From Rubrobacter sp. (lineage in GTDB: Bacteria; Actinomycetota; Rubrobacteria; Rubrobacterales; Rubrobacteraceae): DNA of 19,686 nucleotides. Position 1 is the stretch's first letter, and every line of letters starts with the position of its first letter. The position numbers were made by a program, and so were the translations under genes. A model generated the notes under the pieces. That model was not told the DNA's origin. It was given only the letters and a program-made list of their open reading frames with translations, and did no database searches. Shown in pieces: positions 1-7,349 of this stretch. The stretch covers positions 1-19,686 of the forward strand of contig JADDPM010000011.1 of NCBI GenBank assembly GCA_016781885.1, written 5' to 3'.

Positions 1-124
1 AGACGTCAAGGAGCTGGTGCCCGACGCCCTGCCGCACAGGCTCTCGGTGCGCGGCGGGACCTCGGGGGCGACGGCGGAGAGCGTTATCAGGGAAGTCCTA
101 AAGTCCGTGTCGTCACCGGCGTAG
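1..124 (+). CDS. MoxR-family AAA+ ATPase, C-terminal end only
   Basis: The reading frame enters from the left edge and gives 40 residues before a TAG stop at 122-124. The visible tail (DVKELVPDALPHRLSV, then an acidic/hydrophobic helix ending VLKSVSSPA) matches the C-terminal lid of MoxR ATPases, where a DV-x-x-L-x-P-D-x-L-x-H-R segment is typical. MoxR proteins are AAA+ chaperone-like ATPases that usually precede DUF58 and transglutaminase genes, exactly the order here, and the next gene starts four bases after this stop. The Walker A and B motifs lie outside the window, so the call rests on the lid segment and on the neighbours. Confidence 0.75.
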   Translation, partial: DVKELVPDALPHRLSVRGGTSGATAESVIREVLKSVSSPA

Positions 125-128
125 AGGG

Positions 129-1310
129 ATGAGTATCTCGGAGTTCAAGAGGATCAGGAAACCGGCGTTCGTCATCGTCCTCGGGATAATTCTGTACCTC
201 ATCGCCACGAACTCCGGGGCGGGCTGGCTGTACGTGGTGTCGGCGGTGATCGGGTCTGTGGTCGCCGTCTCGGCGCTGGCGCCATGGTGGAACGTGCGCG
301 GGATAGAAACCTTCAGGCGCGCACCGGTCCTGGCGACGGCGGGCGAGCCGTTCGAGTGTAGGCTGGAGGTGAAGAGCAAAGGCCGCCTCGCCCGGCACCT
401 GTTGGAGATCCAAGACCACTTCGCCGGGGATACGGGGAGGGCGGTAGTGGTGCGCGTCGGCCGCGACAAACCCGAGGTTGTGAAGTACACGGTAGAGAAC
501 CCCAAGAGGGGCATCTATGCCGGCGGGGACGTGGTCGTCGAGACAGGCGCGCCGTTCGGGCTGTTCTTCAAGCGGAGCCGGGAGCGGGCGCCGTCGGAGA
601 TCGTGGTTTATCCGAGGACCTTTGAGGTGGCGGAGCTCCCGCCCTCGGCCGTCGTGGACGGCGAGCGGGGGGACAAGGCAGAGTCCGCGACCCTACACCG
701 AGGATACGGGGGAGAGTTCTGGGGAGTAAGGGAGTACCGTTCGGGGGACCCGGCCCGCCTTATAGCCTGGAAGAGGAGCGCCCGGAGCATGCCTGCGGGG
801 AAGCTAGCCGTCGTGGAACTCGCCCAGGAGGCGCACCCGCCGTTATTGATCTCGCTGAACCTCGACCCCCGCGCGCCACTAGAGGCCCGGGAGATGGTCG
901 TCTCCGCCGGCGCCTCGCTGCTCTTATATGGCCTCAAAGAAGGCCGGGAGGTACGGGCGGACGCGGGACCGCAACGGACACCCTTCCCCGAGGAGGTGAC
1001 CCCGGACAGCATACTCACGTGGTGCGCGAGGCTCCAGGCCAGCAGGCCGCCGGACCCCGAGAGGGCGAGCGTGGAGGTACGGCCCTCTACCAAAAGGGTC
1101 GCCAACATCTCCCGAAAGCCAGAGCCTTCGGAGCGCCCCGGGGCGTCCGAGGCGCAGGCGGTAGTTCTGGTCTCGTGCTATGAGTTCGCTGGGCCGGGGT
1201 GTTGGATGTCGCCGGGGGAGGAGCAGGACTTCATAAGCAGGACTGAGACCAATGGCCGCCGGGCGGCGCGGCTCGGGACCGTGGTCGAAGAGCCGTGGAG
1301 GATCGGATGA
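129..1310 (+). CDS. DUF58 domain-containing membrane-anchored protein
   Basis: The protein is 393 residues, usual for the family. Two hydrophobic segments near residues 13-30 and 33-52 should anchor it, with the rest on one face of the membrane. The DUF58 signature lies near residues 198-217: G-V-R-E-Y-R-S-G-D-P-A-R-L-I-A-W-K-R-S-A-R, which fits the family's REYxxGDxxRxIxWKxxAR pattern. The following segment to about residue 285 resembles a von Willebrand A-like fold. The ATG at 129 is four bases after the moxR stop with no well-spaced ribosome site, so translational coupling is likely. The gene shares an ATGA overlap with the transglutaminase gene. The biochemical role is unknown; MoxR-DUF58-transglutaminase operons are thought to serve cell envelope functions. 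Confidence 0.88.
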   Translation: MSISEFKRIRKPAFVIVLGIILYLIATNSGAGWLYVVSAVIGSVVAVSALAPWWNVRGIETFRRAPVLATAGEPFECRLEVKSKGRLARHLLEIQDHFAGDTGRAVVVRVGRDKPEVVKYTVENPKRGIYAGGDVVVETGAPFGLFFKRSRERAPSEIVVYPRTFEVAELPPSAVVDGERGDKAESATLHRGYGGEFWGVREYRSGDPARLIAWKRSARSMPAGKLAVVELAQEAHPPLLISLNLDPRAPLEAREMVVSAGASLLLYGLKEGREVRADAGPQRTPFPEEVTPDSILTWCARLQASRPPDPERASVEVRPSTKRVANISRKPEPSERPGASEAQAVVLVSCYEFAGPGCWMSPGEEQDFISRTETNGRRAARLGTVVEEPWRIG

Positions 1311-3517
1311 AGCTGGAGTTGCCGGAATTGAAGTTCCCCACCGGTCTCCCGAAGGGGCGTAAGCGCTCGCCGGAGGACTCGGTGGAGCTGCGGGCGTGGG
1401 TGCTGGCGGCGGTCCTCGTCGGGGAAGTCGCGGTCCTCACGAGCGGCTACTTCGACGCCGTGACCGGCATTCTCGTGCCGCTCCTCACCGTGGTCGCCTT
1501 CGTGGTCAGCTACTACAGGCGGCGGGAGAAGAACTACCTCATAAAATCCATGCTCGCGGTCTTCGCGCTCGCGCTGCTCGCGGTCTTCTTCCGGGAGGTC
1601 CTCGGCTCGCTCTACGACACGCGGGTGCCGCTCGCGAGGCTCTTCCTGTGGATACAGGTGATACACGCCTTCGATCTGCCGGCGCGCAAGGACCTTGCGT
1701 ACTCGCTCCTTAGCGGGCTAATCCTGATCGCAGTGGGGGCAGTACTCTCGATCAACCTGTGGTACGGCATCTTCGTGCTCGCCTTCCTGGTGTGCGCTCT
1801 CGGAGCCCTCTCCCAGATACACCTCTCCGAGGCCCGGGAGAGGTCCGGCGAGGCGGCGACGGGGAGCCGGGGAGTCGTCAAGGGCGTCGTAGTACCGAGT
1901 GCTCTGGCGGTGGTTGCGGTCGGCTTTTTGTGCTTCTCGCTGTTGCCGCAGAAGCAGGGGATGAACATGACGATGATGCCCACCAGCTTCTTCAAGAACG
2001 TTCAGGGCGACTTCTCCGGGAGCGTCCAGAACCCATACTACGAGCAGCAGGGCGACCCGTTCTCGCAGCCGCCCACCAACATCTCGCCCGACTCTTACCA
2101 TGGCTTCAACCCGTACATGGACCTCCGCAGCCGCGGCCAGCTCTCCGACGAGGTCGTCATGAAGGTCAGGAGCCAGGAGCCCGTGCCGTACCGGGGCGTG
2201 GTCTTTGACGAGTACAACGGCAAGGGGTGGGAGATCTCCACCGGCGACGACGAGCAGGAGGAGCTCCAGGCCGACGGCCCCCGCTATGAGCTGAATGCGG
2301 CTCGTAGTACCGAGTCCCTCCAGGGCCAGTCGCGGCAGGTGGCCCAAATCTTCTATATAGAGAAGGACCAGCCGAACGTTATCTTCGGCGCCTTCAAGCC
2401 CGAGACGCTGTTCTTCCCGACGAGCAGCATCAAGATTGACCAGTTCAGTTCCTTACGCTCGCCGAACGAAATCTCCGAAGGCAACACCTACTCCGTCATC
2501 TCCCAGGTCCCCAACACCTCCCCCGACCAGCTCAGAGGGGCCGGCGAGAACTACCCGCGGGAGGTTGAGGAACAGTACCTCGGCCTCCCCGCGAGCGGCC
2601 AGGAACAGACCAGGGCTTTAGCGAAGGAGCTCACGAGAGATGCCACGAACTCGTACGACGCGGTGCTCGCGCTCACGCAGCACCTCCAGAGCAGCTACCC
2701 CTACGACCTCTCCATCCCGCCGCAGCAGAAGAACATGGACGCCGTGGAGTACTTCCTCTTTGAGGAGCAGCGCGGCTACTGCGAGCAGTTCAGCTCCTCA
2801 CTCGCGGTCATGGCCCGATCCTTGAGTATCCCGGCGCGTATCGCAACCGGCTATACCTCCGGCGAGTACAACCCGTTCACCGGGCTCTACGAGGTCAAGG
2901 CCTCAGACGCCCACGCCTGGGTCGAGGTGTACTTCCCCGGATATGGCTGGTCTACCTTCGATCCCACCCCAGGCTATGACCAGACACCGTGGGAGTATCA
3001 CGAGCAGAGCAGCATGCAGGGCAGCAAGTCTTTAGGCTTCGTGGCGAGCAAGGCCGGCGAGGTCTTGGGCCCCGCCCTCAAGCCCGCCAGCTCCCTGATG
3101 CGCGGCGTCGCGAGCCTCGACCCGGTCAGCATCGTCGTCGCCGGCCTCCTCCTGGTCAGCGCATCCCTCCTCTTCGTCTACGGGCGGAAGTATGTGGCGA
3201 AGAAGCGCCACAAGCCGGATTTCAAACGCTCCGTCAGGGTCTCGGATGCCCGGCTCTACAGCCGCTACAAGGCGATTACCGCGGCCTTCGAGGAAGTGGG
3301 TATCGCCCGCGCGGAGGACGAGACGCCGGAGGAGTACGCGCGGCGGGCGGCGGAGGGGCTAGGGGAGCCGGGGGTGGCGCGGCTCGGGGAGATCTACCTG
3401 TACGCCCGCTTCCGCAACGCCGTCCCCGCCGCGTTGGTCGAGGAGTTCGGTCGCCTGGAGCCCGAAGCCCTTGCGGCGGCAGAGAGGCTGAAGGAGGCGA
3501 GCAAGGTCCGGGGCTGA
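1307..3517 (+). CDS. TgpA-like membrane transglutaminase (DUF3488 / transglutaminase core / DUF4129)
   Basis: I choose the ATG at 1307, which overlaps the DUF58 stop as ATGA and follows GGAGGA at 1297-1302; a GTG at 1295 is the alternative. The 736-residue protein has about six membrane helices in its first 215 residues (DUF3488-like), then a large outside-facing region. The transglutaminase-like core shows the triad Cys492 (in RGYCEQF), His536 (in DAHAWVEVY) and Asp552 (in STFDPTPG). Another membrane helix follows near 607-627, and the C-terminal about 80 residues, rich in Glu, Ala and Arg, resemble DUF4129. This architecture is that of TgpA from Pseudomonas, a papain-like/transglutaminase-fold membrane protein. 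The substrate is unknown; the core probably acts on the extracytoplasmic side. Confidence 0.9.
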   Translation: MKLELPELKFPTGLPKGRKRSPEDSVELRAWVLAAVLVGEVAVLTSGYFDAVTGILVPLLTVVAFVVSYYRRREKNYLIKSMLAVFALALLAVFFREVLGSLYDTRVPLARLFLWIQVIHAFDLPARKDLAYSLLSGLILIAVGAVLSINLWYGIFVLAFLVCALGALSQIHLSEARERSGEAATGSRGVVKGVVVPSALAVVAVGFLCFSLLPQKQGMNMTMMPTSFFKNVQGDFSGSVQNPYYEQQGDPFSQPPTNISPDSYHGFNPYMDLRSRGQLSDEVVMKVRSQEPVPYRGVVFDEYNGKGWEISTGDDEQEELQADGPRYELNAARSTESLQGQSRQVAQIFYIEKDQPNVIFGAFKPETLFFPTSSIKIDQFSSLRSPNEISEGNTYSVISQVPNTSPDQLRGAGENYPREVEEQYLGLPASGQEQTRALAKELTRDATNSYDAVLALTQHLQSSYPYDLSIPPQQKNMDAVEYFLFEEQRGYCEQFSSSLAVMARSLSIPARIATGYTSGEYNPFTGLYEVKASDAHAWVEVYFPGYGWSTFDPTPGYDQTPWEYHEQSSMQGSKSLGFVASKAGEVLGPALKPASSLMRGVASLDPVSIVVAGLLLVSASLLFVYGRKYVAKKRHKPDFKRSVRVSDARLYSRYKAITAAFEEVGIARAEDETPEEYARRAAEGLGEPGVARLGEIYLYARFRNAVPAALVEEFGRLEPEALAAAERLKEASKVRG

Positions 3518-3533
3518 GAGGTCCACGGCTTCC

Positions 3534-3977
3534 TCAGCCTCTCTCGGACAGCAGCTCTCCCTCGATGCGTTCCCGAATCTCGTCGCGCACCTTCCTGAAC
3601 ATCTCCAGGCGTTCCTCCTCCGTACCGGTAGCCTGCGCCGGGTCCTCGAAAGACCAGTGCAGACGGTTCTTCGCCCCGGGGAAGACCGGGCAGGTCTCGT
3701 TAGCGGCGTCACAGACGGTGATGACGTGTTCGACGGGCTCGCCCAGGTAGCGTTCGAGCGTCTTCGACTCCTGGTCCGAGACGTCCACCCCGATCTCGGC
3801 CATAGCCCGCACCGCGAGCGGACGAACTTGGGTGGCCTCCGTCCCCGCGCTGTGCGCCTCAAACCGGTCCCCGGCAAGACTACGCAACAGCCCCTCGGCC
3901 ATCTGCGAACGGGCGGAGTTGTGGGTGCACAGGAACAGCACCTTCGGACGGGCTCCCACCTTCACTCTGGCTTTCAT
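3534..3977 (-). CDS. arsC: Thioredoxin-coupled arsenate reductase (LMW-phosphatase type)
   Basis: The 147-residue protein reduces As(V) to As(III) using a cysteine cascade re-reduced by thioredoxin. The P-loop C-T-H-N-S-A-R gives nucleophile Cys17 and Arg23. Cys89 and Cys96 (in ITVCDAANETCPVFPG) stand 72 and 7 residues on, the same spacing as Cys10, Cys82 and Cys89 of the plasmid pI258 enzyme. The Asp of WSFEDPA (Asp112) is the expected general acid. This distinguishes it from plain low-molecular-weight tyrosine phosphatases, which lack the distal cysteine pair. It is the last gene of the arsM-arsR-arsC unit and overlaps arsR by four bases (ATGA). It converges on the transglutaminase gene with only 16 bases between, and I see no convincing terminator there. 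Confidence 0.93.
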   Translation of the reverse strand: MKARVKVGARPKVLFLCTHNSARSQMAEGLLRSLAGDRFEAHSAGTEATQVRPLAVRAMAEIGVDVSDQESKTLERYLGEPVEHVITVCDAANETCPVFPGAKNRLHWSFEDPAQATGTEEERLEMFRKVRDEIRERIEGELLSERG

Positions 3978-4390
3978 GTGCTGTCTCCGAGGATACCCAG
4001 ATGTTCCTCCGCCTCGGTGAGCAGCCTACAGGCGACTTGACGATCGAGAGAGTAGAAGCTCCACTTGCCCCGCTTCTGCTCCCTAACGAGCCCGGCCTCC
4101 TTGAGTTTACGGACATGGTAGGAGACCTTCGATTGGCCCATCCCGAAGTAGTCCTCGAACTCGCATACGCAGATCCCCGGGTCGTCTCTATCCGCCGGGG
4201 CGCCCAGGTCCGGCAGATCGCAGCAGCCCCGACCTTCGGCCATCATCCCGAGCATCCGCACCCTTATGGGGTCGGAGAGCGCCCGCCCCAGGGCGACGAG
4301 CCGAATGATACGCTCTTCTTTTGCGCCGGGGTCGGGCACGCGGCTGGCAGCTTCTACCACCTCGAACTCTCGTCGCGCCGAATCTTTCAC
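3974..4390 (-). CDS. arsR: ArsR-family arsenite-responsive repressor
   Basis: The 138-residue protein is a winged-helix repressor: the family's opening A-L-S-D-P-I-R-V-R-M-L is at residues 37-47 and the recognition helix M-G-Q-S-K-V-S-Y-H-V-R-K-L lies near 84-96, followed by a wing (REQKRGKWSFYSL). Two cysteine clusters are present: Cys56-Cys57 and Cys74-x-Cys76 in ICVCEFED, the latter at the classical ELCVCDL metal-binding position. The gene begins with GTG three bases after the arsM stop. The AGGAG ribosome site overlaps that stop and abuts the GTG, so the start is uncertain; a GTG ten codons in (4358-4360) is an alternative. A matching ATCAA-N6-TTGAT operator lies at the operon promoter, so autoregulation is expected. 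Confidence 0.92.
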   Translation of the reverse strand: MKDSARREFEVVEAASRVPDPGAKEERIIRLVALGRALSDPIRVRMLGMMAEGRGCCDLPDLGAPADRDDPGICVCEFEDYFGMGQSKVSYHVRKLKEAGLVREQKRGKWSFYSLDRQVACRLLTEAEEHLGILGDST

Positions 4391-4393
4391 CTC

Positions 4394-5242
4394 CTAGCCT
4401 CGACCAGCCGGTTTCCGGGCCCGCACGAAGGCGCTGGCGACAGGGACCTCGCGCAGCGCCTCCACCCCTTCGGGTCCCAAAGAACCAGCCACCTGCTCCG
4501 GCGGGTAGGCATGAGTAACCTCGATGGAGACTTTCTCGAATCCCGCCGCCCCGAGCAACGCCTCGTACTCGGACCGCTCCAACGCCCCCGAGATGCACCC
4601 GCTCCACACATCGACGCCGCGCCTCATTTCGGCGGGCAGCCTGGCCTTCTCGCCCAGAAACACCACGTCGGAGATCGCGAACCGTCCGCCGGGCTTCAAC
4701 ACCCGGAACGCCTCTCTTATGACCTTCTCCTTCTCGGTAGAGAGGTTTATGACGCAGTTGCTTATAACGACGTCTACGTGATCTTCGGGGAGCGGTATGT
4801 CTTCGATCTCGCCCTCAAGGAACTCGGCGTTCTCGATCTCGGCCTCCTTCTGGTTCTCGCGGGCTATCTCGAGCATCTCGCCGGTCATGTCCAACCCGTA
4901 AGCCTTACCGCCGGGCGCCACCCGCCGCGCCGAGAGCAGCACGTCGATTTCGCCGCCACTGCCCAGGTCCAGCACGACCTCGCCGGGAGAGAGGGATGCG
5001 AGCGCCACCGGGTTGCCACAACCCAGAGAAGCATCGGCGGCGAGTTGGGGAAGCTCGCCCTTATCTGCCTCCGAATAAGCACCCCCGGTCATGTCCCTCG
5101 CGCCCTTGTCCGGGCCGCACCTAGATAAAGGCCCGCAGCAAGACGCATCACCAGCCACACCCATTTCCCCAACCCCACTCCGGACGGCCCGTGCCGCGCC
5201 AGCGTATCGCTCCCTTACCTGCTCCTTGAGCTCGTCACCCAC
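4394..5242 (-). CDS. arsM: Arsenite S-adenosylmethionine methyltransferase
   Basis: This 282-residue enzyme methylates As(III) with S-adenosylmethionine to methylated and volatile arsenicals. The conserved cysteines are visible: the N-terminal Cys35/Cys36, Cys75 in SLGCGNP, Cys163 in ISNCVINLS and Cys216 in WSGCISGAL. SAM motif I is V-L-D-L-G-S-G-G-E-I-D at residues 90-100, followed by acidic Asp118 in YGLDMT, and EDIPLPEDHVDVVISNCVINL is typical of the family. In motif I the third glycine of the usual GSGGG run is Glu98, which is odd. It is the first gene of the operon, so methylation has promoter-proximal expression, and its stop codon sits within the arsR ribosome binding sequence. Confidence 0.93.
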   Translation of the reverse strand: MGDELKEQVRERYAGAARAVRSGVGEMGVAGDASCCGPLSRCGPDKGARDMTGGAYSEADKGELPQLAADASLGCGNPVALASLSPGEVVLDLGSGGEIDVLLSARRVAPGGKAYGLDMTGEMLEIARENQKEAEIENAEFLEGEIEDIPLPEDHVDVVISNCVINLSTEKEKVIREAFRVLKPGGRFAISDVVFLGEKARLPAEMRRGVDVWSGCISGALERSEYEALLGAAGFEKVSIEVTHAYPPEQVAGSLGPEGVEALREVPVASAFVRARKPAGRG

Positions 5243-5286
5243 CGACTACCCCCTTCTTACGAAAGTTACGAAAGTCTGGAGTTTAT

Positions 5287-5302
5287 ATCAAATTTTCTTG
5301 AT
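5287..5302 (-). promoter_or_regulatory. ArsR operator ATCAA-N6-TTGAT
   Basis: A perfect inverted repeat, ATCAA and TTGAT separated by six bases, lies four bases downstream of the -10 box of the arsM promoter, over the probable transcription start. The same ATCAA-N6-TTGAT layout is known for ArsR of the cyanobacterium Synechocystis. Occupation here would block initiation until As(III) binds ArsR, the second gene of this operon. Confidence 0.8.
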
Positions 5303-5305
5303 CCG

Positions 5306-5335
5306 AATATAGGTCGAATAAAGTTGGTCTGTCAA
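5306..5335 (-). promoter_or_regulatory. arsMRC promoter
   Basis: On the minus strand a perfect -35 TTGACA (5330-5335) is followed after 18 bases by TATATT (5306-5311). This near-consensus vegetative promoter points into arsM. It implies a leader of roughly 55 bases that contains the direct repeat TTACGAAAG TTACGAAAG, read on the plus strand at 5257-5274, whose role I cannot assign. Confidence 0.8.
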
Positions 5336-5509
5336 GCTGAGACAGACGCGTTGCTGCGCACGGGCTCATGAAAGACGAGAAAATCGAGGCCATTCTGGAG
5401 CGAAGGAGCTCACGAAGCGCGGGGCGTGAGGGCACTCGTGGCATTGAGCGCCGTTCTAGGGGTTCACCCTACCTCTGCTCCTGATCCCCGAAAGAACATG
5501 AAGGGGTGT
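5336..5509. other. Intergenic stretch between ars and arginine blocks
   Basis: No convincing gene is seen. A 38-codon plus-strand frame opens with ATG at 5368 (MKDEKIEAILERRSSRS, ending at 5484) but lacks a ribosome site, and its composition after the first 17 residues is unlike a folded protein. Downstream of the macrodomain gene the minus strand offers only a weak CCCC...GGGG pairing, so no clear terminator. Confidence 0.4.
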
Positions 5510-6061
5510 TCACGGTCTTTCGTGCTCGGGCATCAAGCCGCCGAGCGCCCGCTCGAACTCTTCGAGGGTGCGCCGGTCGAAGAGGACGAAACGCACCAGC
5601 TCCAGGTCGTGCTGTTCCGTTTTTAGAAAGTCGGCGACGGTTTCGAGGGCGATGCGGGCGGCGGCGTGCAGGGGATAACGGTAGGCCCCGGTCGAGAGCG
5701 AGGGGAATGTGATGCTTTGGAGGTCGTTTTCGACGGCGAGGCGCAGGCTGTTGCGGTAGGCGTTCGCGAGCAGGTGGTCCTCGCCGGAGACGCCGTCGTT
5801 GTAGATTGGTCCAACTGCGTGGATGACGTGACGGGCCTTGAGGTCGCCGCCCGAGGTAATGCGCGCCTCGCCCGTCGGGCAGCCGCCGAGCTCGCGACAC
5901 TCCTTCATGATGCGCGGGCCGCCGGCCCGGTGGATCGCGCCGTCCACCCCTCCTCCGCCCGACAACCCGCTGTTGGCCGCGTTGACGATCGCATCGGTGT
6001 TTTGGTCCGTGATGTCACCCTGAACAAGCTCTAGGCGCGTGTCGCCGATCGTGGCCTGCAT
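5510..6061 (-). CDS. MacroD-type macrodomain protein (O-acetyl-ADP-ribose deacetylase)
   Basis: From the ATG at 6061 the protein is 183 residues and is essentially one macrodomain. A GTG at 6112 would add 17 basic residues and overlap argG; I prefer the ATG, which gives the family's usual N-terminus and follows GGAAGG. Family motifs are present: VNAAN with Asn27 and Asn30, S-G-L-S-G-G-G-G-V-D-G-A-I-H with catalytic-position Asp40, and S-L-S-T-G-A-Y-R-Y-P at 121-130. Members hydrolyse O-acetyl-ADP-ribose and remove mono-ADP-ribose from proteins. It starts 22 bases after argG on the same strand, so it is probably read from the arginine operon. A link to arginine metabolism is not established; it may simply be a passenger. 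Confidence 0.88.
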   Translation of the reverse strand: MQATIGDTRLELVQGDITDQNTDAIVNAANSGLSGGGGVDGAIHRAGGPRIMKECRELGGCPTGEARITSGGDLKARHVIHAVGPIYNDGVSGEDHLLANAYRNSLRLAVENDLQSITFPSLSTGAYRYPLHAAARIALETVADFLKTEQHDLELVRFVLFDRRTLEEFERALGGLMPEHERP

Positions 6062-6083
6062 CTTTCCGGCCTTCCGCCCCGGC

Positions 6084-7304
6084 TTACTTCGCCGCCGGGT
6101 GGGACTCGACACCGCCGTTCACCCCGGCCCACTGCCGCGCCGGGAGACCCCAGAGCGCGATGAAGCCTGCCGCTGCGGCCTCGTCGAAGGTGCTGTTCGG
6201 GTCGTAGGTGGCGAGCTCCTTGCTGTAGAGCGCCCGCGGCGCCGTACGCCCGACGACCGTGCTCGTCCCCTTGTACAGCTTCAGGCGGACCGAGCCGGCC
6301 ACCGTGCTCTGAGTCTCGGCGACAAAGGCGTCGAGGGCGCGTTTGAGGGGCGTGAACCAGAGGCCGTCGTAGGCGAGCTCGGCGTAACGTTGCTCGACAG
6401 TGGCCTTGAAGCGCAGGACGTCTTTGGTGAGGGTCATCGTCTCGAGCTCCCTGTGGGCCTGGATTATGGTGAGGGCGGCGGGGCATTCGTAGATCTCACG
6501 GCTCTTGATGCCCACTAGACGGTCCTCGATCATGTCTATGCGTCCGACCCCGTGCGCTCCAGCAATGCGATCGAGCTCGACAATGAGCTCCACGAGCGGA
6601 AGTTCCTCGCCATTCAAGCTCACCGGCAATCCCTCGACGAAGCCTATCGTCACGTACTCGGGCTCGTTCGGGGCCTCCTCGGGGGCGGTGGTGAGGGTGA
6701 AGACGTCCTCTGTAGGTTCATGGTCGGGGTCCTCCAGCGGGCCTGCCTCGATGGAGCGGCCGAAGAGGTTCTCGTCGACGCTGTAGGGGGACTTCTTGGT
6801 GACGGAGACTGGGATGCCGTGCTCCTCGGCGTAGGCTATCTCCTCTGGACGGCTCATGTTCCAGTCGCGCACCGGGGCGACCACGGTCAGGTCCGGGGCG
6901 ATAGAAGCGGTCGTGACGTCGAAGCGGACCTGATCGTTCCCCTTCCCCGTAGACCCGTGCGCGATGTGCGTCGCCCCCACCTCCCGCGCCACCTCGACGA
7001 GCTTCTTCGCGATAAGCGGTCGCCCGAGCGCCGTAAACAGCGGATACTTCCCGCCGTAGAGCGCGTTCGCCCTGATCGCGGGCGAGACGTACTCCTCGAC
7101 GAACTCGGCCCTCGCGTCCTTCACGAAAGCATCCGCGGCCCCTATCTGCAATGCCTTCGCCTTGACGTCCTCGGCGGGCTCTCCCTGCCCGAGATCCAGG
7201 TACAACGCGTACGGCTCCGCGCCCTGCTGCTCGAACCACTTCAGGCACACCGAGGTATCCAGCCCCCCGGAGTAGGCGAGCACTACCTTCTTTCCTTCTA
7301 GCAT
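6084..7304 (-). CDS. argG: Argininosuccinate synthase
   Basis: The 406-residue enzyme condenses citrulline and aspartate with ATP to argininosuccinate. The N-terminal ATP-pyrophosphatase loop A-Y-S-G-G-L-D-T-S is at residues 10-18. Further family signatures include GNDQVRF, the APVRDWNMSRPEEI segment, SPYSVDENLFGRSIEAG, and GRIDMIEDRLVGIKSREIYE. Length is normal. The ATG at 7304 follows a strong GGGAGGA ribosome site. It is the fifth gene leftward from argC, separated by 45 bases from the ACT_7 gene. argH, the usual partner, is not in the window. Confidence 0.97.
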   Translation of the reverse strand: MLEGKKVVLAYSGGLDTSVCLKWFEQQGAEPYALYLDLGQGEPAEDVKAKALQIGAADAFVKDARAEFVEEYVSPAIRANALYGGKYPLFTALGRPLIAKKLVEVAREVGATHIAHGSTGKGNDQVRFDVTTASIAPDLTVVAPVRDWNMSRPEEIAYAEEHGIPVSVTKKSPYSVDENLFGRSIEAGPLEDPDHEPTEDVFTLTTAPEEAPNEPEYVTIGFVEGLPVSLNGEELPLVELIVELDRIAGAHGVGRIDMIEDRLVGIKSREIYECPAALTIIQAHRELETMTLTKDVLRFKATVEQRYAELAYDGLWFTPLKRALDAFVAETQSTVAGSVRLKLYKGTSTVVGRTAPRALYSKELATYDPNSTFDEAAAAGFIALWGLPARQWAGVNGGVESHPAAK

Positions 7305-7314
7305 ACTTCCTCCC

Positions 7315-7345
7315 GGATCTCGTATCTCTGATCTCTACTGATCTC
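7315..7345 (-). repeat. Short GAGATC tandem repeats in the argG leader
   Basis: Between the ACT_7 stop and the argG ribosome site the plus strand reads GGATCTC, GTATCTC, TGATCTC and TACTGATCTC in tandem, that is four GAGAT units on the coding strand at 10- then 7-base steps. No function is known to me; it could be a slippage-prone microrepeat. Confidence 0.5.
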
Positions 7346-7349
7346 ACGC

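Noticed and set aside
4001..5128. A 375-codon plus-strand open frame across arsR and arsM.
   Set aside because: It is antisense to two clear genes in high-GC DNA and shows no recognisable domain.
5368..5484. A 38-codon plus-strand frame whose first residues (AILERRSSRS) vaguely recall nitroreductase N-termini.
   Set aside because: It has no ribosome site, the similarity covers only a few residues, and the remainder is low-complexity Arg/Ser/Gly.
6062..6112. GTG start for the macrodomain protein adding a basic tail.
   Set aside because: It would overlap argG by 29 bases; the ATG at 6061 gives the family N-terminus. The longer form cannot be fully excluded.
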